This document shows positions 20,511-28,327 of a DNA stretch of 44,025 nucleotides, piece by piece. Within the stretch, counting starts at the first letter, position 1. The number at the start of each line of letters is the position of its first letter. Origin of the DNA: Actinomycetes bacterium (lineage in GTDB: Bacteria; Actinomycetota; Actinomycetes; Streptosporangiales; Streptosporangiaceae); contig JAOPYM010000168.1 of assembly GCA_025964615.1 (NCBI GenBank), forward strand, positions 1 to 44,025, written 5' to 3'. The position numbers were made by a program, and so were the translations under genes. The notes beneath the pieces were generated by a model. The model worked only from the letters and a program-made list of their open reading frames with translations. It was not told the origin of the DNA and ran no database searches.

Positions 20511-21197
20511 GTGACGACGCTACTGCTGGTCCGGCACGGACTGACCGAACTGACCGGTTCCGTGCTGGCCGGCTGGACTCCCGAACTGCACCTGGACGAC
20601 CGGGGCCGGGCGCAGGCGGCGGCCGTCGCGGCCCGTCTCGCGGGCCTGCCGCTGGACGCACTCGTGTCGAGCCCGCTGGAGCGCTGCCGGGAGACCGCCG
20701 AAGCGGTCGCGGCGGTGAGCGGCGCCGAGAAGGTCGAGATCGACGAGCGGTTCGGTGAGGTCCACTACGGCGACTGGACCGGCAGGCCGCTGGCCGAGCT
20801 GGTCAAGGAGCCGCTCTGGCCGGCGGTGCAGGCCCATCCGAGCGCGGTTCGCTTCCCCGGCGAGGACGGCGAGGCGCTGGCCGCCGCCCAGCATCGCGCC
20901 GTCACGGCCGTCCGGGACTGGAACGCCAGGCTCGGCCCGGACGCCGCATATCTGGTCTGCAGCCACGGCGACATCATCAAGGCCATCGTCGCCGACGCCC
21001 TGGGGCTGCACCTGGACCAGTTCCAGCGCATCCAGGCCGACCCCGCCTCGCTGACGGTCATCCGCTACAGCGCGCTGCGGCCCTTCGTCGTGCGGCTCAA
21101 CGACATGGGCGGCCCGGTGGAGGGCCTGATCCCCGAACCGCACGCCGACGGCCCGGACAGGGGAGACAGTGACGCGGTGGTCGGCGGGGGCGCGTAG
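20511..21197 (+). CDS. Histidine phosphatase family protein (MSMEG_4193-like phosphoglycerate mutase superfamily)
   Basis: RHG motif LLLVRHGLTELTGSVLAGW, SSPLERCRETAEAV, second catalytic His YLVCSHGDIIKAIVADALG. GTG at 20511 chosen; exact start uncertain (ORF from 20475). Confidence 0.87.
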   Translation: MTTLLLVRHGLTELTGSVLAGWTPELHLDDRGRAQAAAVAARLAGLPLDALVSSPLERCRETAEAVAAVSGAEKVEIDERFGEVHYGDWTGRPLAELVKEPLWPAVQAHPSAVRFPGEDGEALAAAQHRAVTAVRDWNARLGPDAAYLVCSHGDIIKAIVADALGLHLDQFQRIQADPASLTVIRYSALRPFVVRLNDMGGPVEGLIPEPHADGPDRGDSDAVVGGGA

Positions 21198-21207
21198 GGT
21201 CTAGGCC

Positions 21208-21762
21208 ATGCCGGTCATCTCCTATGACATGCCGGACAGGTTCGTCGCCGGCGCCGTCGGGCAGCCGGGCGAGCGCACCTTCTTCCTGCAGGCCCGTGCG
21301 GGCCGCCGGGTCACCAGCGTCGCTCTGGAGAAGTTCCAGGTCACTCTGCTGGCCGAGCGGCTCGAAGAGCTGCTGGACGAAGTGCTGCGCCGCGTCGGCG
21401 GTGCCGTGTCCGTGCCCGCCATCGCGCCTGTCGAACTGCGGGACGAGGCTCCCCTCGACCAGCCGGTCGAGGAGGAGTTCCGGGTCGGCTCGATGGCGCT
21501 GGCCTGGGATCCCGATGACGAACGGGTCGTCATCGAGGCGCAGGAGGCCACCGAGGACGAGAGCGCCGAGGTCGGCGAGGTCGGCGAGGACGAGCCGAGC
21601 ATCTCCGTGCTGCGGGTCAGCCTCACCGCGGGCCAGGCACGGGCGTTCGCCGAGCGTGCCCTGAAGATCGTCGCAGCGGGCCGTCCTCCCTGCCCACTGT
21701 GCGGCCTGCCACTCGACCCCTCCGGTCACGTCTGCCCTCGGCAGAACGGACACCTGACGTGA
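21208..21762 (+). CDS. DUF3090 family protein with C-terminal zinc-ribbon-like motif
   Basis: PVISYDMPDRFVAGAVGQPGERTFFLQARAGRRVTSVALEKFQVTLLAERLEELLDE; C-terminal CPLCGLPLDPSGHVC. Confidence 0.88.
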   Translation: MPVISYDMPDRFVAGAVGQPGERTFFLQARAGRRVTSVALEKFQVTLLAERLEELLDEVLRRVGGAVSVPAIAPVELRDEAPLDQPVEEEFRVGSMALAWDPDDERVVIEAQEATEDESAEVGEVGEDEPSISVLRVSLTAGQARAFAERALKIVAAGRPPCPLCGLPLDPSGHVCPRQNGHLT

Positions 21763-21787
21763 TCCTCGCGTCTGAGACAATGCCGAC

Positions 21788-22558
21788 ATGAGCCAGCCAT
21801 CCCGTTCTCCCGCGGAGCGGGGTGGTGACGGCTGGGTGGACCCCGCGGACACCCAGAACGCCGAACAGCTGCTGCGCAACGGAACCCTCACGGTGGAGGG
21901 GCGGCTCGTCCAGGCTTCCAACGCCACCCTGTACTGCTCGGTCGAGTGGGAGGGGCTGGTGGCCGCCTGCGTCTACAAGCCGGTGGCAGGCGAACGCCCG
22001 CTGTGGGACTTCCCCGACGGTACTCTCGCCGGCCGCGAGGTGGCCGCCTACCTGGTCTCCCAGGCGATGGGGTGGCGGATCGTGCCGCCCACCGTGCACC
22101 GGGACGGGCCGTTCGGGCCGGGCATGGTGCAGCTGTGGGTCGAGCCGGACGCCGACATCGACACGGTCGCCCTTTCGCGTGGCGACGACCCGGCGATCCG
22201 CCGGATGTCGGTCTTCGACGCCGTGATCAACAACGCCGACCGGAAGATCGGTCACCTGCTGCCGCCGGGTGACGGTCACGTCTACGGCTGTGACCACGGG
22301 GTCTGCTTCTCCGTCGAGTACAAGCTGCGCACGGTGCTCTGGCAGTGGCGGGGCAAGCCGCTCACCGACGAGGCCGTCGAGGCACTGCGCAGGGTACTCG
22401 CGGCGCTGGACTCCGCGCCGCTGCGTTCGCGGCTGCCGGAGCTGCTGACAGTGGCCGAGGTGGACGCCACCCGCCGCCGGGTCGAGCTGATGCTCAAGCA
22501 CCGGATCCACCCCTACCCGTCCGAGGACTGGCCCGCCGTCCCCTGGCCCCCGATGTAG
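21788..22558 (+). CDS. SCO1664 family protein (PI3/4-kinase-like fold)
   Basis: VYKPVAGERPLWDFPDGTLAGREVAAYLVSQAMGW..VPPTV, DAVINNADRKIGHLL, YGCDHGVCFSVEYKLRTVLWQW: kinase-fold-like Lys, NADRK and DHG-type motifs. Confidence 0.85.
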   Translation: MSQPSRSPAERGGDGWVDPADTQNAEQLLRNGTLTVEGRLVQASNATLYCSVEWEGLVAACVYKPVAGERPLWDFPDGTLAGREVAAYLVSQAMGWRIVPPTVHRDGPFGPGMVQLWVEPDADIDTVALSRGDDPAIRRMSVFDAVINNADRKIGHLLPPGDGHVYGCDHGVCFSVEYKLRTVLWQWRGKPLTDEAVEALRRVLAALDSAPLRSRLPELLTVAEVDATRRRVELMLKHRIHPYPSEDWPAVPWPPM

Positions 22559-22590
22559 GCCGTGCCGGACCGGGATGCTGAAATGTCGGC

Positions 22591-23364
22591 ATGTGCACGG
22601 CCATCGTCAGCATCGACCCCTCGTCCCCGTGCCCGGTGCTCCTCGTCGGTCTCAGGGATGAGTTCGCCCAGCGGCCGTGGCTGCCGCCGGATCGGCACTG
22701 GCCAGACCGGCCCGCGCTGATCGGCGGCCGTGACCTGCAGGCGGGCGGGACCTGGCTGGCGGTGGACCCCGCCGCGCCGCGCCTGTCGTGCGTGCTGAAC
22801 GGGCACGGGCCGCTCGCGCCCGGCGCCGTCCGGCTCTCCCGTGGGGAGCTTCCGCTGCTGATGGCCGACTCGAGCAAGCTCGGCGACCTCGACCCGGTCA
22901 GGTACGACCCGTTCCACCTGCTCTGTGCGGAACCCGACGCCGTACGGCTGTGGAGCTGGGACGGCGCGGACCTGACCGAGCGGAGCCTGGGGGCGGGCCT
23001 GCACCTGGTGGTGAACAGTGGTCCGGAGGGGGCCGACCTCGCCGATGGCCCGGGCGTCGCCGAGATGAGCGCGCGCCTGGACCACTTCCGGCCGCGCCTG
23101 GCAGCCGCCCGGCGCCCGCTGCCCGCCGAGGGCACGACCGCGCAGGCCTGGGGGGAGTGGCTCCCGCTGGTGGACGGCGACGGCCTGGGCCTGGAGGACC
23201 CGCGCGCCCTGATCGTGCGCCGCGACTTCGGGGACGGGCGGATCTGGGGCACCGGCTCGATCAGCCTGGTGGCCCTGCGGCCCGGGGCGGTCCGCTACGA
23301 CTTCTCGGGGCGCCCCGGCGACCCGTCCGGCTGGCACCGGGTCCCCGTTCAGAAGATCGTGTAG
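22591..23364 (+). CDS. NRDE family protein (TANGO2-like)
   Basis: MCTAIVSIDP with Cys2 and LLVGLRDEFAQRPWLPPDRHWPDRPALIGGRDLQAGGTWLAVD. Confidence 0.85.
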   Translation: MCTAIVSIDPSSPCPVLLVGLRDEFAQRPWLPPDRHWPDRPALIGGRDLQAGGTWLAVDPAAPRLSCVLNGHGPLAPGAVRLSRGELPLLMADSSKLGDLDPVRYDPFHLLCAEPDAVRLWSWDGADLTERSLGAGLHLVVNSGPEGADLADGPGVAEMSARLDHFRPRLAAARRPLPAEGTTAQAWGEWLPLVDGDGLGLEDPRALIVRRDFGDGRIWGTGSISLVALRPGAVRYDFSGRPGDPSGWHRVPVQKIV

Positions 23365-23379
23365 CCGGCGAACCGAGGA

Positions 23380-23788
23380 GTGGATCATGGGACAGATGTG
23401 CAGAAGCGGGATGAAGTGGTTTACTTCCCCGCGAGTGGGTGCGAGCTGCGCCTTGGTCGTGGAACGGGAGGACGTCTCGCTCTTGAGCTGAGCATCAGTG
23501 GTGCGCCCTATGACGTCATCGTGACGGGCAGGTTCGGTCCTGGGCCGGTCCGGTGGACGGAGCTGGGCCCTGGTCTGCGGGCAGTTGCCGCCCGGCGGTG
23601 GCAAGGTCCCGGTTGTCCTGCGGCCCGGTCGCCTGTCCAGGCGTGGGAGGCGGACCATCGGCGCCCAGGTGCTGGACGGCACCTTCCGGACCACCGAGGT
23701 GGAAGGCGACTTCCGCTCCGCCACCATCCGGCTCTCCACCCCATTACGCGGCCTGAGCACCGCGCTGGCTGACCAGACGAACCCCTAG
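23380..23788 (+). pseudogene. Frame-disrupted small gene (or sequencing error), function unknown
   Basis: Coding-like sequence moves from frame 1 (..RLALELSISGAPYDVIVTGRFGPGPVRWTELGPGL) to frame 2 (GQLPPGGGKVPVVLRPGRLSRRGRRTIGAQVLDGTFRTTEVEGDFRSATIRLSTPLRGLSTALADQTNP*) near 23575-23590, with no complete single-frame ORF. Confidence 0.5.
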
Positions 23789-23802
23789 GAAGGTTTTCCC
23801 CC

Positions 23803-24945
23803 ATGCAGGCAAGCCCCATGCCGGTCCGGATGCCACGGCGGATCACGATCGTGTCCGCGAGCGTAGGAGCCGGACACGACGGCGCCGCCACGGAGCTGGC
23901 ACGGCGTCTGGAGGCGCAGGGCTTCGCCGTCGACCGTCATGACTTCCTCGACCTGCTCCCCGCCGCGCTGGGCCGGGTGCTGAGGCGGGCCTACGCGGTG
24001 CAGTTGCAGGTCGCGCCGGACAGCTGGGGGAGGCTGCTCGCCGCTCTGGAGAGGCACCCGTCGCTGGCCGCGGCCGCGGCCGGATGTACCCGGCTGGCGG
24101 CCCGCCGGATCTCCCGGACCCTGCAGCCGGGCACCGAGGCCGTGGTCTCGACCTATCCGCTGGCCAGCCAGGCGCTCGGCGGGCTGCGCAGGCGCTGCCT
24201 GCTCGAGGTACCCGTGATCACCTACCTGACCGACCTTTCCGTCCATCCGCTCTGGGTCGCCGACGGGGTGGACGCGCACCTGGCCCTGCACCGGGTCGCG
24301 GCGGAGCAGGCGGAACGGCTCGGTGCCGCCGGAGTCCAGGTCGCCGTCCCCGCGGTGCCCCCGGCCTTCCACGCCGCGGCCTCCGCACTCGAACGGCGGG
24401 CGGCCAGGCTCCGCTTCGGGCTGCCGCATGAGGACGAGCCGCTGGCCCTGGTGGTCGCCGGGTCCTGGGGCGTCGGCGATGTGGCGGAGACGGCCAGGGA
24501 GATCGCCGCGTCGGGCCTGGCCACCCCGGTCGTGGTCTGCGGGCTCAACACCGCCCTGCGCGAGGACGTCCGCTCCGGGATCGCTCTCGGCTGGGTGGAC
24601 GACATGCCGGCGCTGATGCGCGCCTGCGACGTGGTGGTGCAGAACGCGGGCGGGCTCAGCTCGCTGGAGGCCCTCGCCTCGGGCCTGCCGGTGATCAGCT
24701 ACCGCTGCCTGCCGGGGCACGGGAGCACCAACGCCGCCGCCCTCGACCAGGCGGGCTGGGCACCCTGGGTACGCTGCCCCGAGGAACTCCGGGAGGCTCT
24801 GACCGTATCGCTCGCGGCGGGCACCACGGTGGTGGGATCATCGAGTGCTCAGGAGGGTACCGACCCGGCCGACTTCATCGCCGCGCTCGCGGGCAGCCAG
24901 GTGTTCACGCCGCTCCAGGAACTCGCCGCCGCAGGAGGCTTCTGA
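23803..24945 (+). CDS. MGDG-synthase-like / MurG-like glycosyltransferase
   Basis: ITIVSASVGAGHDGAATELARRLEAQGFAVDRHDFLDLLPAALG (MGDG_synth domain), C-terminal GWVDDMPALMRACDVVVQNAGGLSSLEALASGLPVISYRCLPGHGSTNA. Confidence 0.88.
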   Translation: MQASPMPVRMPRRITIVSASVGAGHDGAATELARRLEAQGFAVDRHDFLDLLPAALGRVLRRAYAVQLQVAPDSWGRLLAALERHPSLAAAAAGCTRLAARRISRTLQPGTEAVVSTYPLASQALGGLRRRCLLEVPVITYLTDLSVHPLWVADGVDAHLALHRVAAEQAERLGAAGVQVAVPAVPPAFHAAASALERRAARLRFGLPHEDEPLALVVAGSWGVGDVAETAREIAASGLATPVVVCGLNTALREDVRSGIALGWVDDMPALMRACDVVVQNAGGLSSLEALASGLPVISYRCLPGHGSTNAAALDQAGWAPWVRCPEELREALTVSLAAGTTVVGSSSAQEGTDPADFIAALAGSQVFTPLQELAAAGGF

Positions 24946-25673
24946 TGGGTCGTACGGTCCGGGTCGCGCTGTCCGGTATCGCCGTCGGCATAGCCGTTCA
25001 GGCCGCCCCCGCCGTCGCCGCGATCGCACCGTTGCGGCGCAGCCTCATGCCGGGGCTCGCCGGGGCCGGTGACCCTCGCCACGTGGCGCTCACCTTCGAC
25101 GACGGGCCGGGACCGGATTCGACCCCGCAGTTCCTGGACGTGCTCGACAAGTACCAGGTCAAGGCGACGTTCTTCCTGCTCGGCATGATGCTGGAGGCGG
25201 CGCCCGAACTGGGCAGGGAACTGGTCGCAGCCGGCCACGAAGTAGCGGTGCACGGCTGGGAGCACCGTCCCATGCCGCTGCGCGGGCACCGGGCGACCTA
25301 CGACGACCTGGCGAGGGCCCGTGACCTGATCGCAGCGGCCACCGGTGAGACGCCCCGCTGGTACCGGCCCCCGTACGGGGTGCTGAGCGCCTCCGCGCTG
25401 GTGGCGGCCCGCCGGCTCGGCCTCACCCCGATCCTGTGGACCAACTGGGGCCGGGACTGGGAACGCGGCGCCACGCCCGAGTCGGTCTTCACCACGGTGA
25501 CCAGGGACCTCAAGGGCGGCGCTACGGTGCTGCTGCACGACTGCGACTGCACCTCGGCCCCCGGCTCGTGGCGCAACACCCTGGGCGCCCTGCCGGTCCT
25601 GCTCGACGAGCTGCACGGGCGCGGCCTGTCGGTTGGCCCGCTACGCGAGCACGGGCTCAGTGCTCACCGATGA
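24945..25673 (+). CDS. Polysaccharide deacetylase family (NodB homology) protein
   Basis: LTFDDGPGPDSTPQFLDVLDKYQVKATFFLLGMMLEAAPELGRELVAAGHEVAVHGWEHR; ATG overlaps the upstream stop. Confidence 0.92.
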   Translation: MGRTVRVALSGIAVGIAVQAAPAVAAIAPLRRSLMPGLAGAGDPRHVALTFDDGPGPDSTPQFLDVLDKYQVKATFFLLGMMLEAAPELGRELVAAGHEVAVHGWEHRPMPLRGHRATYDDLARARDLIAAATGETPRWYRPPYGVLSASALVAARRLGLTPILWTNWGRDWERGATPESVFTTVTRDLKGGATVLLHDCDCTSAPGSWRNTLGALPVLLDELHGRGLSVGPLREHGLSAHR

Positions 25674-26661
25674 GTGCCCGCAGCACGTCGGCGAAGAACA
25701 GCACGCCCTGAGAGGCCCCGGAGGCGTCTCTGATCTCGACGAGGTGGCTGCCGCTCTCCCGCAGATCGGTGAGGATCTGACCGAGTACGGCGTTTGAACG
25801 GACCGCGGGGAGCCGCCGGATCCGGTCCGCGGGCAGTTGCGCGTCCGGGACGTCCAGCAGGTCGAGCAGGTCCCCGATGTGGACGTACCCGATCATGCGA
25901 CCGTTGCCACGGACAGGGAACCGGGAGAACCCGGTCCTGGCCACCAGGCGCTGCAGTTCACCGGTCGTCACCGTGTCCGGCACCGTGGACAGCGCGAAGG
26001 CAGGGACCAGCACGGCGTCGGCGGTCCGGTCCTCCAGGGACAGCACACCCGCCAGCAGAGCGTGGTCATCCTCGTCGAGCAGGCCTGCGCCCCGCGACTC
26101 GGCCACCAGCGCGGCGACCTCCTCGGGCGTGAACGCCGACGAGATCGAATGCACCGGCTCCACCCGGGCCAGCCTGAGCACCGCGTTGGCCAGGCCGTTG
26201 AGCGCGGAGATGAGCGGGCGTACGGGTCCTACGATGGCAGCCAGCACGGGACCGAGTGCCAGCGCGGACCGTTCGGGGCCGGCCAGCGCCAGGTTCTTCG
26301 GCACCATCTCGCCGATCACGATGTGCAGGAACACCACGACCACAAGTGCGATCGCGACCGACAGCGGACGGAGCAGGCCGTCGGGCAGCCCGGCGGCCCG
26401 CATCGGCCCATCGAGCAGATGCGACACGGCCGGTTCCCCTGCCGCGCCGAGACCCAGGGAACAGACGGTGACACCGAGCTGGGCGCCGGCCATCATCATC
26501 GTGACCTCGTCGAGCGCCTTCAGCGTGACGCGGGCGCGGCGGTTGCCGGACAGGGCGGCCGGTTCGATCTGGCTGCGGCGGGTCGCGATCAGCCCGAACT
26601 CGGCCGCCACGAAGAACGCGTTGCCGAACAGCAGCACCACGGCGAACCCGACCGCGATCAT
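25657..26661 (-). CDS. CNNM/hemolysin C family protein (DUF21 plus CBS domains)
   Basis: MIAVGFAVVLLFGNAFFVAAEFGLIATRRSQIEPAALSGN; GEMVPKNLALAGPE; CBS-like region. Start at 26661 overlaps the upstream stop. Confidence 0.9.
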   Translation of the reverse strand: MIAVGFAVVLLFGNAFFVAAEFGLIATRRSQIEPAALSGNRRARVTLKALDEVTMMMAGAQLGVTVCSLGLGAAGEPAVSHLLDGPMRAAGLPDGLLRPLSVAIALVVVVFLHIVIGEMVPKNLALAGPERSALALGPVLAAIVGPVRPLISALNGLANAVLRLARVEPVHSISSAFTPEEVAALVAESRGAGLLDEDDHALLAGVLSLEDRTADAVLVPAFALSTVPDTVTTGELQRLVARTGFSRFPVRGNGRMIGYVHIGDLLDLLDVPDAQLPADRIRRLPAVRSNAVLGQILTDLRESGSHLVEIRDASGASQGVLFFADVLRALIGEH

Positions 26662-27944
26662 GTTTCCAGCCTGACGCGCTCGATCCGGCGGCCCTCGACC
26701 CTGATCACCACGAGGCGTACCCCGCCCGCGTCCACGGTGTCGCCCACGTGGGCGAGCCTGCCGAGCCGCGCCACGATCAGGCCGGCCACCGTGTCGTACG
26801 GCCCGTCCGGCAGCTCGACCGAGGTCTCCACCGCCACCTCGTCGAGGCGCAGCAGCCCGCTCAGCTCCCATCCGCCGTCCACTGCGGTGACGGCAGGCAG
26901 GCGCTCGGGGTCGTGCTCGTCCCTGACCTCGCCGACCAGTTCCTCCAGGAGGTCTTCGAGGGTGACGATTCCGGCCGTACCGCCGTACTCGTCGATCAGC
27001 ACGGCCAGGTGCCGTCCGCGTCCGCGCATCTGCGGGAAGAGCCGCTCAAGGGGCAGTGAGTCGGGAACACGCAGGGGCGCGGTGGCGAGCTCACCGACCG
27101 TGAGGCCCGCGCGCCGGTCCGCCTGGACCGCGATGGCCTGCCGGATGTGCACCACGCCGACCACGTCGTCCAGGCCGTCCCCGCAGACAGGGAAGCGGCT
27201 GTGCCCGGTCTCGCGGGCCAGCGCGAGGAGTTCGCCGACGCCGTCGGTGGCATTGAGGGTGTCCAGGCGGGAGCGCGGTGTCATCACGTCGCCGGCCGTG
27301 CGATCACCGAACTGCAGGGTCCGGTGCACCAGAGAGGCGACCCGGTCGGGGAGGGTGCCCGCCTCCGCGGACCTGCGGGTCAGCGACGCCAGCTCCTCGG
27401 GGGAGCGCGCCGAGCGCAGCTCCTCCTGGGGTTCCACGCGCAGCAGCCGGACGAGCCGGTTGGCCACCGCGTTGAGCCCCCTGATCAGCGGCGTCATGAC
27501 CAGCGAGAACCCGCGCTGGAACCCGATCACCGTGGTGGCCACCGCGTACGGCCTGGCGATCGCCAGGTTCTTGGGGACCAGTTCACCGAAGACCATCTGG
27601 AGCACGGTCGCCACCAGCATCGCGATGACCACCGCCAGCGGGGCTGCGGCGCCGGCGGGAAGGCCCAGCGAGGTCAGGGGCCCGCGCAGCAGCGAGGCCA
27701 GCGCGGGCTCGGCCAGGAACCCGACGACGAGGGAGGTCACGGTGATGCCCAGCTGGGCGCCCGACAGCTGGAACGACAGCGTCCGCAGCGCTTTGAGCAC
27801 GCCGCCCGCGCGGTGGTCGCCGGCCCGTTCCCTGGCCTCCACGTTGGCCCGGTCCACCGTGACCATGCTGAACTCCGCCGCCACGAAGACCCCGTTCGCG
27901 GCGATCAGTAGCCCCGCGACCACCAGCAGCACCAGTTCCGGCAC
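26658..27944 (-). CDS. CNNM/hemolysin C family protein (DUF21, CBS pair, CorC-HlyC domain)
   Basis: GVFVAAEFSMVTVDRANVEARERAG, GELVPKNLAIARPYAVA, DVMTPRSRLDTL, VLIDEYGGTAGIVTLEDLLEELVGEVRDEHD. Confidence 0.93.
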   Translation of the reverse strand: MPELVLLVVAGLLIAANGVFVAAEFSMVTVDRANVEARERAGDHRAGGVLKALRTLSFQLSGAQLGITVTSLVVGFLAEPALASLLRGPLTSLGLPAGAAAPLAVVIAMLVATVLQMVFGELVPKNLAIARPYAVATTVIGFQRGFSLVMTPLIRGLNAVANRLVRLLRVEPQEELRSARSPEELASLTRRSAEAGTLPDRVASLVHRTLQFGDRTAGDVMTPRSRLDTLNATDGVGELLALARETGHSRFPVCGDGLDDVVGVVHIRQAIAVQADRRAGLTVGELATAPLRVPDSLPLERLFPQMRGRGRHLAVLIDEYGGTAGIVTLEDLLEELVGEVRDEHDPERLPAVTAVDGGWELSGLLRLDEVAVETSVELPDGPYDTVAGLIVARLGRLAHVGDTVDAGGVRLVVIRVEGRRIERVRLET

Positions 27945-28327
27945 CGGATCACCCCTTTCGCTACCTTCCCACTATTCTGGCCCCATGATCTTCCAGGGGG
28001 GGCGAGACCGCCCTGCGGCGGTGAACGCCCGTCCGGCGATCTGGATGAGGAACACCCTGCGAAGGCCCTCCTGCGTGCACTGGGTGCGCGGTGATCCGCT
28101 GGCCTGGCCGGCCCGGCAGCGCGCCGGGGGGCGAGGGTGGTCGGCGTCGAGCCGGCCGATGAGGCGGGTGCTGTACAGGCGCGCCCAGCGTCATCACTGA
28201 TGGTGATAGCGTCGCGACTCAGAGTACGTATACATGGAATCGCCCCCCCGGCAACAGGTCGGGTCCGCCCGGAGGGCGGTCCGCGACATCGCAGTGACGA
28301 CGGCCGAGCCGGCCAGTGGGGGAGTGC

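Noticed and set aside
25837-28200. 787-aa plus-strand ORF opposite the two CNNM genes
   Set aside because: Mostly antisense to two well-supported minus-strand genes; only the tail (27985-28200) is intergenic and is treated separately as a weak candidate.
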